Below, piece after piece: positions 31,441-43,531 of a stretch of 60,000 bases of DNA. Both the position numbers and the translations under genes were made by a program. The notes under the pieces were generated by a model. The model searched no databases and was not told the DNA's origin. It saw only the letters and a program-made list of their open reading frames with translations. This DNA comes from Adiantum capillus-veneris (Eukaryota > Streptophyta > Polypodiopsida > Polypodiales > Pteridaceae), in NCBI GenBank assembly GCA_014529385.2, contig CM043947.1:131525891-131585890 (forward strand). The letters run 5' to 3'. Each line of letters starts with the position of its first letter. The first letter of the stretch is position 1.

Positions 31441-32309
31441 AGTGGTTGTTAGGAAAAACTATCTCAATCAAATTTCATTCACTATACCAATGTTGACTTA
31501 GTGTGAACCCCCTATTGATCACGTGGCTAAATCCACGACTTGCTTTTTATGCGGTGGATATGTCCATGGCTTGCTTTTGATGCGGTGGATACATGCTTTT
31601 ACCCGAAGAGTTACTCCAGGAATAGGGTGGATCATTGACTGGTTGTATGGGCGGCCAGTTGACAATGGGTGGAGTCAACACTCGCTGGAGGTCCTCACGA
31701 CTCCAGGGCATTGGAATTTTTAATGAAATATTGTATTGCTGAGTACTTTTCCCTAGGAAAGATATGTTTTGGTGCCCATTTTTCTTGATTGAAGGGATTG
31801 TCTTAAGGACTTGTGTCGAGGAAATATAATGAAGCAATCATAAGTATTGAACAACAATGTGTTAGTAATTAGGCCACACAAAGACTCTGTGTGGGTGCGG
31901 GGTGGAAAGTGGGGGCTTGGCTTGGTGTGCCAAATTTGGCCTACGAGCTGGGTGGTCTCGATTAGTCGGGAACTCTCTGCCTTGTGTGACAGAGTACGAA
32001 ATTAGATATCTTATTATGCCAGAGTGGCAAGAACTCGGTGCACGTGCATCTGAAAGTTATGGGGAAAAAGGCACCGAGCTTTCTCCTCCTCCTGGAAGAT
32101 GAGATTAGGACCGATAGTAGGTAGGTATGGTTCCCTTGTGGGGCGGAGCTAGATTCCTTTCACTGGTGGCTTGGACTCAACTCACTAAGTGATGAGAGAC
32201 CATCCACTGGTTTCCTTCTTAACTAATTTTTGTTTGCTTCCGCATAGGATCTAGCGACCTTCAGGTGTCCTCCAGCTCCATCAGGGTGAGACGGGGAGGG
32301 GATCTCACA
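31441..32309 (+). mobile_element. Probable end (U5) of the 5' LTR of element E
   Basis: No open frame of note. It ends ...GGGGATCTCACA and is followed after two bases by a Met-tRNA primer site, so its right end should be an LTR end. I found no matching copy at the right side of E, where Copia A cuts the LTR. Its left part is interrupted by element D. Confidence 0.45.
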
Positions 32310-32311
32310 AC

Positions 32312-32323
32312 TGGTATTAGAGC
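32312..32323 (+). promoter_or_regulatory. Primer binding site of element E
   Basis: TGGTATTAGAGC, one base (C to T) from the standard initiator-Met-tRNA site TGGTATCAGAGC, in the usual context following an LTR-like CA end. Confidence 0.75.
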
Positions 32324-32403
32324 TTAGGGTTCAAAGCCTAGGATAGTTTGGAAAAATTTGCACTGTCTGAAAATTTTAAAAACAAGAAAAATTGGATAGC
32401 TAA

Positions 32404-32973
32404 TCCAAGGCTTATGCGTTGATATTTCAGGAAGATCCTCTAGTTGAATATCTCAAGTTCCAAGTCTTCAAGCTTATTTATGAGAATTCTTGTCATTCTC
32501 CAAACTATCTTTTCTGATGGAGCGTGATGGAGCTGCTGATGAAGGCTTACACTCCTCATTCGACTCGGATAGATAAAGGCTAGGAGCTCGACTGGAGCAA
32601 TGATGGTGGGATTTATTACATCAATGCTTGGAAGCTGGAATGTCTTACCACAGACTTAAAGAAACTACGCTGGGCAGAGGAACTAAGAGTAGTTCAATTG
32701 TACCACTTCTTGGGTACAAACTCGACTATCACTGTTCCCACTTATCCATGAGGCACGGAGAAACCCTTGAACGAATGGCTATGGGAGAAAGTGGTGGAGA
32801 TAATTTCATATCGAAGACTCGACACTTTTTCTATTCCTCAGAGCACCCCTACGAATATGGATCTTGTAATTTACTTCCCGATCTCCAATGAGTATAGGAA
32901 CTACTATACCAATCAGCTAAAAGATTATAGAAATGTGACTACAAACACCCATCGTTTGTATCACCATATTTGA
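32404..32973 (+). pseudogene. Unidentified ORF between primer site and gag of element E
   Basis: I do not recognise the product. One frame reads as ordinary protein for about 189 codons, broken only by TGA at 32515, TAG at 32581 and TGA at 32752, each of which could be a C-to-T change (CGA or CAG). Readable parts include YALIFQEDPLVEYLKFQVF, MELLMKAYTPHSTRID, GGIYYINAWKLECLTTDLKK, EELRVVQLYHFLGTNSTITV, LNEWLWEKVVEIISYRRL and NMDLVIYFPISNEYRNYY. No membrane segment, zinc finger or enzyme motif is evident. It ends at TGA 32971-32973. About 110 bp on lies AATAAA (33083-33088), then the gag frame in a different reading frame. It may be an extra ORF of the element or a captured host gene piece with its poly(A) signal. 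Confidence 0.5.
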
Positions 32974-33082
32974 AGTCAGCCGGCTATGTGGATTCTTTAG
33001 ATGCCACAGAAATTTGTAATAATTTAGGATGAGATACCCTAAGCCTCTTTGTAAGGCTATCCTTGTAAATATTCACTTTATA

Positions 33083-33088
33083 AATAAA
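33083..33088 (+). terminator. AATAAA-like poly(A) signal
   Basis: AATAAA in the context TTTATAAATAAAGAACC, preceded by TGTAA-rich sequence. Its position after the unidentified ORF fits the 3' end of a captured transcript, but chance is possible in AT-rich DNA. Confidence 0.3.
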
Positions 33089-33202
33089 GAACCAAGTCTT
33101 TTGAATTGAGTGTCTTGATCTTGTGTCTATTCTAAAGTTAAATCTTAGTCGTGTGATAGGTCTTTAAATTTGTCGGTCTACCGATCTTATGAAATCATGT
33201 AG

Positions 33203-34135
33203 GTACCTCCTTCTACTCTTTATACCACGGTTCGGGAGAAAAAACTTATTCTCAAGCAAGCACAACCCCCCAACTTCAAAGGTCAAGGGGTTAACGTGGA
33301 ACGAGATGCAAAGGTTTTGATCGAGGCCATGGAGGATTATTTTGAAGCTGCGGGAACTCATCCGCAGAATCAAACTATGCTGGCCATGTTCCGACTTACC
33401 GGAGATGCCAAATTATGGTGGAAACAACATTGCTAGGACTCCGACATTGTTGGATCTCCTCAGTCATGGGAAGAAATTAAGACTGCGGTGGCTGAACGCT
33501 ACTTACTGCCAGCTCATAGGGCCATCAAAATGAATGAGTTTTTCTCACACAAGGAGATATCCTTGACTGTAGAGGAGTATTACTCCAAGTTCGTGACTCG
33601 GAAGAGATATGCACCAAAGATGACATTGGAAGAGCAAGTGGCCAGGTTCAGCCAAGGCCTCATAGCACCATTGAACAATAGATTGGAAGCTCTTAGACCA
33701 ACAACATTGGAATATGCTTTGTTAAGAGCCAAGCCGTTAGTTGTGGAAATCATGAAAGCTGCTCAGGGTAGAAGAAATTACTTAGTGAAGAGGGCTAGAA
33801 TGAATAATTGGGATAACAGACCAGAAAACCTTGCTTATCAAAATTGTCTCGTGGTAGCTACTTCAACTGCTACCGAATTTCCCAATGTGCACTGCTATGA
33901 ATGCCAAGAGTATAGCCATTATAGAAACAAGTGTCCCAAGAAGACTCGTGCATCCGATGCAAATGCAGTACCTCTCAATGCCAATGGAAGAGGTCAACTG
34001 AATAATCACGAAGGACGAGGACGTGGTGCAGTTGCTAGGGTAAATGATACAGTTGGACAATCGACTGTAGGAGATGAAGCAGACAAAACGGCAGTGCTGC
34101 ATGCTACCATAGATAATCCTGGTGCTCGCCAGTAG
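33203..34135 (+). pseudogene. Gag of element E
   Basis: The frame opens around 33203 without an obvious ATG and gives a typical Gypsy Gag: QPPNFKGQGVNVERDAKVL, WMED-type EAMEDYFEAAG, MLAMFRLTGDAKLWWKQ, a TAG at 33434, then SWEEIKTAVAERYLL, YYSKFVTRKRYAP and ARFSQGLIAPL. A CCHC zinc knuckle CYECQEYSHYRNKC lies near residue 230 and would bind the RNA genome. It ends at TAG 34133. Protease follows after a short gap in the same frame. Stops and the lost start show it is dead. The real start may have lain upstream across what is now the unidentified ORF region. Confidence 0.8.
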
Positions 34136-37100
34136 TACACCGTAATTCAAGCTCTTGGAACATGCCAAGGTGATAAAGTTTAATTCCTTATAGATTGTGG
34201 AAGTACGCATTCATTTCTATCTCCTAGATGCATGAGAAAGTTAAAGCTAAGCCAGTATCCTGCGCGAGTAGACTAGTGGTAGAACTAGCTAGTGGGAAGG
34301 AAGCATTATCTCAACATTCCGCAGGCTTGATAGATTTTGAATTAGGGGTTTATGCTACTTTTGTGCAGTTCCGTACTTTACCTTTAGGAATTTATGACAG
34401 AATTTTAGGAACGGACTGGTTGAAAAAGAACCAAGCCCATATTCATTGTGCTTAGGAAAACTTTACGTTCATAGATAACCTCGAGAATGAAGTTCTAGCT
34501 CAAGGGAAAAATGGGATGCCCAAGGCTCATTTAGTTAAAGCCAGTAGACTTTTTAAAGGGACTTAAGAAGGGACAACAGATTTACGTTGTGAAGCTTAAC
34601 AAGGTGGAACAATCAGATTCAAACTTTCACCGAGAATGGTTGAAAGAATATGCTGATGTTTTCCCAGAAGATTTGACCAATCTGCCATCTATCGTGAGGT
34701 AGATCATGAAATAGAAAGTATACCAGGGTGTGAACCTGTTTCTAAGAGACCGTACAAGATGTCATTACCAGAAGCTATAGAACTTAAAGAACAACTTAGG
34801 CAACTGATCGAGCAAGGGTTCATTAGACCTAGTACTTTTCCTTGGGGTGCACCAGTTCTTTTTAAAAAAAAAGGATGGATCTTTGCGGCTATGCATAGAT
34901 TATTGTGGGCTTAACCAAGTGACTGTCAAGAACAAGTATCCGATTACAAGAATTGACAAATTGTTGGATAGACTCCATGGATCCAAGATCTTTTCAAAGA
35001 TTGATCTTTGATCAGGATATTATTAGATCAGAATCAAAGAATCAAACATACCGAAGACAGCTTTTAATACTAGGTATGGACATTATGAATTCATAGTTAT
35101 GTCGTTTGGTCTTACAAATGCACTTGCAAGCTTCAATCAACTAATGCAAGATATCTTTAGACCTTACTTGGATGAATTTGTCCTAGTCTTTTTTGGTGAT
35201 ATTTTGGTTTACTCTAAAGATGAAGCAAAGCATGAAGAACATGTCCGAAAAGTGTTAGAAATTCTACATCAGCATCAGCTTTATGCTAAGGAAAGCAAGT
35301 GTACTTTTTGTACTCCCCAAGTTAGTTATTTAGGTTTCATTACATCCGCCGATGGAATTTCAGTTGACCGCAAGAAGATCAAGGATAAAGTGGATTGGCC
35401 TCAACCTTCTTCTATCAGTGAAGTCAAAGGATTTCTTGGAATTACAGGGTGGTACATAATTTTTGTCAGAGATATTATGCTGTTATTGCGGCACCTTCTT
35501 GACAGGACTTCTGAAGAAAGGAATGCGAGTCGATTGGAAGGCATAGCATGAAGCTAGTTTTGCGGAGTTAAAGAGATATTTAGTGTCTTCTCCTGTTTTA
35601 AAGCTTTCAAATTTCAGTAAGGATTTTGAAGTTGTGACTGACGCCAGCAGTCTTGTCTTAGGAGGAGTTCTTACTCAAGAAGGGACACCAGTAGCTGTTA
35701 CCTCTCTCAAGCTCAGAGATCATGAGAAGAATAATCCGACTCATGATCTAGAATGTCTTGCTGTCATCCATACATTGAAGCTATGGAGACATTATCTTTT
35801 GAGTCACAAATTTCAGCTAGTTACCGACCACAAGAGCTTAAAGTGGATCTTTACGCAACCCAACCTCAACATGAGACAGAGGAGATGGATTGAACTTCTT
35901 CAAGAGTACGATTTTGATATTAAGTACGACCTGGAAAGGACAATGTAGTTGCAGATGGACTTAGCCGTAAATCTTTCCTCAATGCTATCTTTATACCCAA
36001 TAATCCTATTCTAGAAAGGATTAAAGAAGCTTCTTCAAACGACCCAGAGTATCAATGACTGTTAGCGCAGAGTCAACAAGGCGAAGGATCTAAAGTAACT
36101 TCTAGGCTAGCTAAAGACTATTCTCTTCAAGGGGAATTTCTTTATCTTGGTCAAAGACTTTATGTACCTAAGGATCCAGCACTAAAGAAAGAAATTTTAT
36201 TTGAGGCTCATGATAGCCCAACTTCTGGGCATCCAAGGTATGCAAAGACCTTGAACGCAGTCAAAAGAAGTTATTTTTTGCCAGCAATGAAAGGCGATGT
36301 TCTTTGTTACGTAAAGCAGTCTTTATCTTGTTAGCGAATTAAAGCTGAATGAATCAAGCTTCTCGGGAAACTCAAACCTCTTGATATACCTCAAATGAAA
36401 TGGGAGTGTATCAGTATGGATTTAGTCACCGGATTACCTTCTATTGAAGGCTACGATTCTGTATTTGTGGTTGTCGATATGCTCACTAAGGTGGCTCACT
36501 CAATACCTGTCAAGACAACCTACAATGCTTCTGACATTAGTAGGGTTTTCATCAAGGAAATCTTAAGACTTCACAGGTTATCGAGAAGAATTGTCAATGA
36601 TAGAGATGTGAACTTTACTTCAAAGTTTTGGACTTCCCTTTTTCAAGCAATTGGAACTCAGCTATGTTTCAGTACAACATATCATCCTCAGACCGACGGG
36701 CAGACTGAAAGTGTAAACCAAGTAATCAAGGATATTCTTAGAGCTTACTGTTCACAAGAGCCAAGGAAATGGATTCAACATCTTCCTTTAGTAGAGTATG
36801 CTTATAATTCTTTCGATCATAGAAGCATAGGAATGTCACCATTCAAGGCACTCTATGGACAAGAGTGTATAGCTCCACTGAACTTTTCTAATCCAACTGT
36901 TAAAGTGGATGCCTTAAAGAAAATGCTAGAAGACATGGAAGTGCATACTAAAGCAATTCGCAAGGATATTCAAGCAACTCAGGACAGACAAAAGCATTAT
37001 GCAGAAAAAAAGAGATCTGGAAGAACTTTTAAGTTAGGGGATAAGGTATTTCTAAGGTTAAACCCAAGCAAAATAATCTATCCTTGGGAAAATTCAAGAA

Positions 37101-37440
37101 GCTTAGCCCAAGATACTGTGGACCTTATGAGATTGTAAAGGTTGTAAGTGACCAAGCTTACAAATTGCAGTTACCCTCAAACCTTAAAGTTCATGACGTT
37201 TTTCATGTGAGTTTGCTTAAACCTTATATTCCAAGTCCCGATCATCTTGTAGACGCATAACAAGTCGTTATTCCTACTCAAGGCATTCTCGAGCTACAAC
37301 CTGATTACATCCTTGAGGCGGCAAAGAAAACTAAGAAATAGAAACATCATCGAACATCTAGTCAAGTGGAAGGATTATCCAGAAGAAGACGCAACTTGGG
37401 AAGATCAAGTAAGACTTTAGAGGGATTATACAAACTTACC
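34136..37440 (+). pseudogene. Pol of element E: protease, RT, RNase H, integrase, chromodomain
   Basis: The order is standard for a chromovirus. The protease has LIDCGSTHSF (34187-34215) where DSG or DTG is usual, and YDRILGTDWL at about 34395. The RT has [15 protein letters not shown] with a stop, and MSFGLTNA at 35099. The catalytic FxDD has become FFGD (35189-35200), so the first metal-binding Asp is Gly. RNase H (35583-35950) has VTDASSLVLGG and VTDHKSLKWIF. The integrase (36395-37138) has SMDLVTGL, VNDRD and TDGQTE, then [13 protein letters not shown] in another frame. A chromodomain readable at about 37312-37420 has RNIIEHLVKWKDYPEEDATW. Several stops (for example 34180, 35009, 36333) and frameshifts kill it. 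The E LTR follows at 37481. Confidence 0.88.
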
Positions 37441-37480
37441 CTTGAGATGAAGCATCTCAATTCTTTCACATTGGGTAGAA

Positions 37481-38128
37481 TGTAAGGTTTTGTCCAAGTT
37501 ACTATTTTTAGCAGTTTTTAGTGATCAGATGTCGTTATCGTATTGTAATTCTTGTAGAAATTTTAATTTCAGTCAAAATCATGTTTTGTGAAAATTTTCC
37601 ATAATAGAAAGTTTTTGACCACCAGTATGGTCTAGGCTCGTCAAACTGTGCACTGATCCAGATTTTCTTAAAAATAGGGTCCGGACACCAGAGGCTACTA
37701 TTTATGGCAAGTAATCGTATTTGTTACCTGCAGGTCTGTCTTGAGTTAGCAAGTTTCAGAATTGAATTTGGATTAGTATAAGTATAGTTAGCCTAAGGTT
37801 AGCATTTTCTAAGGTATGTATGGCATGAATGTGCATGTGCATGCATGGGTATGCATGGGCATGGATGTGCATGCATGGTCATGGGTATGCATGGGCATGC
37901 GTCCCCATCATGGATGGCCATGGGTCATGAGCATGGCTAGTCTTGAGACAAGTGTAGGCATGGAGAGTGTAGCATGGAGGCTAAGCATGGCCTAGATAAG
38001 GTGGAAACATGGGTCAAGAGTGAGGTGTGGCATAGTATGGGCAATGAGGCATGGAATTAGGCCACCACACCCCCTCAAAATAGTAAAGATCTAGCACTAT
38101 CCCCCCTTGTGGAAATCGATTTGTAGAT

Positions 38129-38197
<69 letters not shown>

Positions 38198-39427
38198 GGA
38201 GAATAGGTCAGTGAGATGGGCAAGTGAGGACACCTCACTAGGGAACCCCCACACCTAGCATGGCACTTGGAGGTGTGTGTGTGTGTGTGTGTGTGTGGGC
38301 TCTCTATTTCCAATTTTAGCAAGGCAAATCGAACCTCCTTGCGGGGGATGCCGATATAAGAGTAGCTTCAACCCTCTTTAGACACACACAATCCCCAAGA
38401 CAGTGCAAGGAAGTGTTGCTGCTAGAGTGAATTTTTGTGAATCCTTTTCTACATCACATAGTACAAAACGGAGATCTTAACCAAGGGTAATTAAACTATG
38501 TTTATGCTAATCCTATTGCTCCATAGCCTCTTTTCTCTAGAGGATTCCTATGTTGAGCCTAATTATGCTAGCTGGTTACAAAATTAAACAATATATTCTC
38601 TATTATAATCCGTGTGAAGTATTGTCAATGGTTTCCATCCGTTGATTGTAGTTACATTATTGGATTAAGGAGCACCTTGATTCTTAAGTATATTTAATTT
38701 TTCTTAATTGAGCATAAGTTTATGCACATAATTATCATTACTAGTTAAGTATGTTGTGCATAATTATGACTATAAAGCTCTTTCACCTATGATTCTCTAA
38801 GATATGGCAAATCTTTTTCTCTTTGTTATGCACCCAAATTGAAGTATAATTAAGGTGATAAAAACCTTGATTTATCCATGAAATTAGGGCAAAATTATGA
38901 GAATTCTTGCATACTAAAAGATGCATAGTTAGAGTCTTGTTTTGCACTAGTAAATTATGCATGATAGTGCGGAAGTTAATCATCTATTACAGTTGGTATT
39001 TGCATAGTTATAGTCTATCATTGTGTGTTACGTATGTGCATCTAGTTAGTGCATTAATCTTGATCTCATATTGCATATGGAAGAAGTCTTGGTTATGATA
39101 ATCTTAGGGTGAGTTTATGAGTAATTAGGGCATAATCATCTTGTTGTATTCTTGAGTTAGCTTGCACACTTATAGTTGTGAAAGATTTGTAAATTAGCTT
39201 AGAATTAAGTATAAGAGGCTATCCTTGTCAAGTTTTCTCATTGGTTATTGTGGGAATTTTTTGTACTACACATAGTCTCTTCGTTTTTCCAAAAGAACTA
39301 ATCCTAGTAGTGAGAAATGGCTCCCAAAAGGACTCAGTTTGGTGGTGCTAACAACTGCGAGACGGGAACTCGCAACATGGTGACGAACGGTAAAGCACCA
39401 ATGAGAGAGGGAAATCCGGCCATCTCA
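37481..39427 (+). mobile_element. E-family LTR plus possible gag start, copy 2 (3' of E pol)
   Basis: It begins TGTAAGGTTTTGTCC some 40 bp after the pol 3' end, preceded by TTGGGTAGAA as a weak polypurine tract. It matches 17763-19706 throughout, including the repeat tracts, the TATA region and a frame MAPKRTQFGGAN from 39317. A minisatellite-like stretch of TGCATGGGCATG variants at 37830-37900 is longer than in copy 1. It is cut at 39428 by Copia A. The gag-like start after this LTR suggests either a very long LTR or a tandem element array. Confidence 0.7.
38127..38200. repeat. (TG)n(AG)n array inside E-family LTR copy 2
   Basis: Counterpart of 18379-18480, about 30 bp shorter. A further TG tract lies at 38274-38297. 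Confidence 0.95.
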
Positions 39428-39428
39428 C

Positions 39429-39512
39429 TTTTAGGAAATAAGACGTAGCTAAATAGATAATTGAGTAGATTACTTAATGGAGAGAGACATATTTACATAC
39501 ACGAGATTATAG

Positions 39513-39563
<51 letters not shown>

Positions 39564-40197
39564 CACAATATACGTGGTTCACCCAATGTGGGCTACGTCC
39601 ACGGGAAAGCAGTCACTCAATGGCTTTAGTACTTCAAAACAAGAAGTAGTTTACAAAAGGATTATACCCTTAATGGAGCTCCCGCCTTGCTTCACTCTCA
39701 CCACCTCACACTCACCTTGTTGCATCAACTTCACACTATCAAATGTGTGTAGAAATGGCCTCCTTTTATAGGCCAAAAGCGCTGCCCTCTCTTATGAGAG
39801 GCAGCCATGTGTAGCCGCCCTTGTGTGAATAAGTCCAAATCGGACCCTCCAATCCGCCCATGTGTGGCCGCCCTTGAGAAGACAAGTCCGCTTTTGAATT
39901 CGGCCACCGGCCATTGACTACCGGCAACCGACCGGTTGTTTTTCGACCACTTTCTGGCTGCCGTCCGACCATAATATTTCAACGAAAAGGAATATTCCGG
40001 CGAGGGGAAAAAAAAGTATCGGGGTCCTCCGTCCCCGAGGCGCCTAAAGTTGTCCCTGATTCTTGTCCGTGAAAATTTTGGCTTCCGGTGAGTGATTTTC
40101 CTTCACGCACTATGGCTTCTCCTCATAATGGGGGCCTTACAAATGTGCGCTTTTACCACAGAAAATTACAAGGGTAAATCAGGCTCCATACTTAACA
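39429..40197 (-). mobile_element. 3' LTR of element A
   Basis: 769 bp. The inner end in plus coordinates is ...CTTAACA at 40197. The outer end is TTTTAGGAAATAAG, where the other LTR has TGTTAGG. It holds a (GA)n array at 39516-39559 and a minus-strand TATAAAAG at 39763-39770. Confidence 0.88.
39763..39770 (-). promoter_or_regulatory. TATA box of element A LTR (3' copy)
   Basis: TATAAAAG on the minus strand within CCTATAAAAGGAGG. The same box is kept at 44510-44517 in the truncated 5' LTR. Confidence 0.65.
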
Positions 40198-40210
40198 ATC
40201 TCCCACTTGG
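40198..40210 (-). promoter_or_regulatory. Polypurine tract of element A
   Basis: Minus strand CCAAGTGGGAGAT directly before the LTR TGTTAAG, the classic plant Copia arrangement. Confidence 0.85.
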
Positions 40211-40272
40211 AGACTGATCTCCAAACCAAACCTGTGACTACTTTCCATTTTGGCTTCTTATCCTTGAATGCC

Positions 40273-41445
40273 GATTGAAGATGAGCAAAAGCTCAACTTC
40301 TCCTTGTTGACCACCTTTGTAAACATGTCTCCAGGATTTTCACTTGTACGCACCTTTCCTAGATTTAGCTATCCCTCTTCCAAACGAGTGCGTATGAAGT
40401 GATATCTCACCTCAATGTGCTTTGTCCTTGAATGAAAGGCTGAGTTCTTTGCAAGATGGATAGCGCTTTGGATATCACTGTACAAGACACAATTGTCTTG
40501 TTTGAATCCAAGCTCTTCTAAGAATCTGTGAAGCCACATAATTTCTTTGCTTGCCTCCGTCATTGCTACATACTCTGCTTCCGTAGTAGAAAGTGAAACC
40601 ACTTTCTGCAGCTTTGAAGCCCAGCTTACTGCTGTGCCTCCAACCATGAACACATAGCCAGTAGTGCTCCTTCGAGTATCTTTGTCACCTGCCATATCTG
40701 CATCAACATACCCTTCTAGAAAAATATCAGTTCCTCGAAAACACAAAGCATTTGTTGTTGTCCCTTTTAGATACCTAAGTATCCACTTCACAGCTTGCCA
40801 ATGCTCTTTACCTGGGTTGTCCATGAACCTACTCACAACTCCCACTGCATGTGCAATGTCTGGCCTTGTCCATACCATAACATACATTAGAGAACCTACC
40901 GCTGCAGCATATGGAACTTTAGACATAAAGGCTATCTCCTCTTGTGTCTTTGGACACATATCCTTCATTAGTTTAAAGTGACCAGCCAAAGGTGTAGAAA
41001 GTGGTTTTGCATTTTGCATTGCAAACCTTTCTAGTACCTTCTTGATGTAATCTTCTTGAGATAGCTTTATTGTCTTCTTCGTCCTATCCCTTGATATTTT
41101 CATACCAAGTATCCTCTTTGCAGCACCTAAATCTTTCATTGAAAAAGATTTAGACAGCTCCTCTTTTAGGTCTTTGATGTCCTGCATGTTAGCACTTGCA
41201 ATCAACATGTCATCAACATATAACATTAGGATGATGAATTTCCCATCTCCCAAATTCTTCGTGTAGACGCAGTGATCCGAGTTGCATCTTGTGAATCCAT
41301 GATCCAACATCCATCGATCAAACTTCAAGTACCATTGTCTTGATGCTTGCTTAAAACCATACAAGCTCTTCTTTAATCTGCAAACCATTTTCTCCTTACC
41401 TTTTACTTCATACCCCTTTGGTTGAAGCATGTAGATAGTCACCAT
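40273..41445 (-). pseudogene. RT (palm to thumb) and RNase H of element A
   Basis: From 41445 the frame carries QPKGYEVKGKEKMVCRLKKS, YGFKQASRQWY and the catalytic LYVDDMLIAS (YVDD intact), then FSMKDLGAAKRILGMKI. RNase H includes YVDADMAGDKDTRRST, SLSTTEAEYVAM, YSDIQSAIHLA (where a DNQSA motif is usual) and FHSRTKHIEVRYHF. A stop at 40369 interrupts the end; beyond it VRTSENPGDMFTK continues in frame to about 40273. The N-terminal part of the RT is in the overlapping frame 42727-41408, so a frameshift near 41440 splits the domain. It copies element RNA to DNA. It is dead in this copy but well preserved. Confidence 0.9.
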
Positions 41446-42727
41446 GAGGGAATTCCATATTTACATCCATTTGCTCGAGATTTAGATCATGAGCAGCCAC
41501 AAGGCTTAAGACAAGCCTAATTGAGTTCATTTTTACAACAGGAGAAAATATTTCATTGAAGTCAATACCTTTCTTTTGAGAAAACCCTTTTACCACAAGC
41601 CTAGACTTGTACCTTTTCTTCCCACCTTCTTCTTCCTTCACCTTGTACACCCATTTGTTTTGAAGTGCCCGCTTACCTTTAGGCAACTCAACCAACTCCC
41701 ATGTTTGGTTGCGATGTAGTGAGTCCATCTCCACTTGCATGCTCTTTGTCCATTCTTCTTTGGATTCATGTTGCATAACTTCTTCGTATGATTTCAGCTC
41801 TCCAGAATCTGAGATCAAGAGATGGTTGAAGGAAGGAAAAAACCTTTCTGGAGGTCTACTTGCTCTTGTAGATCTTTGGGGAATAGGTTGAGGCTCCTCA
41901 TTTGGTTGACGTTGTTGCACATTGTCACCGTTTGCAGTCCTTGAGTCTTCACCATCCTCAAGCTCCATGTACTCATCACCTATTTCTTTTGTTTGTTTTG
42001 TTTCCAAGTAATCTTTGTACATATTTTGTTCGTTAAAAATTACATCCCTACTCCTTAAGATTTTACCATCTTCAGGATTCCATAGGCGATACCCAAAGTC
42101 ACCTTCTCCATATCCAATGAAGAAACACTTTTTGGACTTTGCATCTAGCTTTGATCTTAGGCTTCTATCTATGTGCATGAAAGCCTCACACCCAAACACT
42201 TTGAGAAATGCATAATTCACCGGTTTACCTGTCCATGCCTCTTTTGGAACTCCCCCATCCAATGTCGTTGAGGGTGACTGGTTGATTAAGTACACAGACG
42301 TACTTACAGCTTCCGCCCAAAGCTCAAGCGGTAGGCCTGCATGTAGCCGCATGCTTCGTGCTCGCTCCATGATTGTCCTGTTCATCCTTTCGAAAATCCC
42401 ATTTTGTTGAGGTGTCCTTGGGGTTGTCCTTTGCCTCCGAATGCCATTGCTAGCACAAAAGCTTTCAAAAGCTTGGCTGCAATATTCACCTCCATTGTCG
42501 GATCTGAGGCATTTAACCTTGGTACCTGTTTCATTCTCCACAAAGGCTTTCCACCTTTGAAATATGGAAAATACATCGGATTTATTCTTCATGACATAAA
42601 CCCATGTTTTTCTAGTCGCATCATCTATGAATGTTACATAGTACAATGAGCCACCAAGTGATGGTGTACTTGCAAGACCCCAAACATCAGAATGAACCAA
42701 CTCAAGTTTTTTTATTTTTTCTTTCAT
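41408..42727 (-). pseudogene. Integrase and N-terminal RT of element A
   Basis: 439 codons. The integrase core has LVHSDVWG (first Asp), FIDDATRKTWVY, CLRSDNGGEY (second Asp), TPQQNG and FERMNRTIMERARSM (catalytic Glu). It is followed by LKVFGCEAFMHI, SKKCFFIGYGEGDFGYRLW and SRDVIFNEQNM. The linker is acidic. RT starts at about residue 330 with EWTKSMQVEMDSL, TWELVELPKGK and NKWVYKVK. RT motif A reads QMDVNMEFPHGD, changed from the usual DVKTAFLHG, just before the frame breaks. Upstream, 42728-43039 holds the pre-integrase zinc region in other frames (WHYRLGHMSAKGC). Confidence 0.92.
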
Positions 42728-43039
42728 TTCCTAATTTTTGAAATTTTACCCTCTTTTGTTTACCATAAACACAATCTTCACAAAACTCCAAGTCCACTTA
42801 TTTCAAACCTGGTAGAAGCTTCTTTGTTTGAAGGATTTGCATCCTTTGGCACTCATATGCCCAAGTCGATAATGCCACATCGCACTGTCAACTTCTGTAG
42901 TTGTTGCACAAGCTGAAGGTTGCGTGCTAACAGTACACAAGTAAAGTGTACCGACCTTTTCTCCCTTGGCAACCACCAAAGATCCCTTTGAGATCTTCCA
43001 CCGTTTGTTTCCGAATGCAATGTTGTAACCTTCATCGTC
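42728..43039 (-). pseudogene. Pre-integrase region of element A
   Basis: After a TAG at 43040 the protease frame continues as EGYNIAFGNKRWKISKGSL, then WHYRLGHMSAKGCK, the standard link between protease and integrase. It then loses frame and is shifted relative to the integrase frame. Confidence 0.8.
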
Positions 43040-43531
43040 CTATTGTCTTGTAGAGATCAAATTTTTGCGAAGAGAAGGAACATGCCTAACATCTTTAAGC
43101 TTCCATCCATTTCCGTTAGCAGTTTTGACAGAAACTGTACCTTTTTCGACAATCTCACAAGCTTCATCATCTCCCAAGTATACATACCCAAAATTACCTC
43201 TGGTGTAATCTTGGAAATATTGCTTGTGTGGTGTCTCATGGAATGAAGCCCCGGAATCTACTATCCAGAAATTAGACACATTGTCTAATGAGAGAATTTG
43301 AGCATCTTGCTCTACTTTACCTGCCACATTGGCCTCCGATGTTGGCTTGTTGTCTTGAGACTCAGTCTCCTTCTTCTTCTTGGACCAGCAATCCTTCTTG
43401 ATGTGGCCCTTCTTGCCGCAGTTCCAACATTCAAGAACTGACTTTGTGCATGACTTGCTCCGCCTTGAGCGATCACGACCCTTTTGGTTTTTGAACCTCT
43501 CCTTAGGCCTTCCTCTTGTTTCCACTGACAA
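43040..43531 (-). pseudogene. Gag zinc knuckle and protease of element A
   Basis: 163 codons with the CCHC knuckle CWNCGKKGHIKKDC, a Lys/Glu-rich linker and the aspartic protease active site WIVDSGASFH, then LGDDEACEIVEKG and VRHVPSLRKNLIS. It ends at a TAG (43040). This protease would cut the polyprotein. The real frame begins upstream: the gag frame reaches it through a frameshift near 43655 and a TGA near 43565. Confidence 0.9.

Noticed and set aside
35099-37138. Element E as an active retrotransposon
   Set aside because: The RT catalytic motif reads FFGD, and there are many stops and frameshifts in gag and pol.
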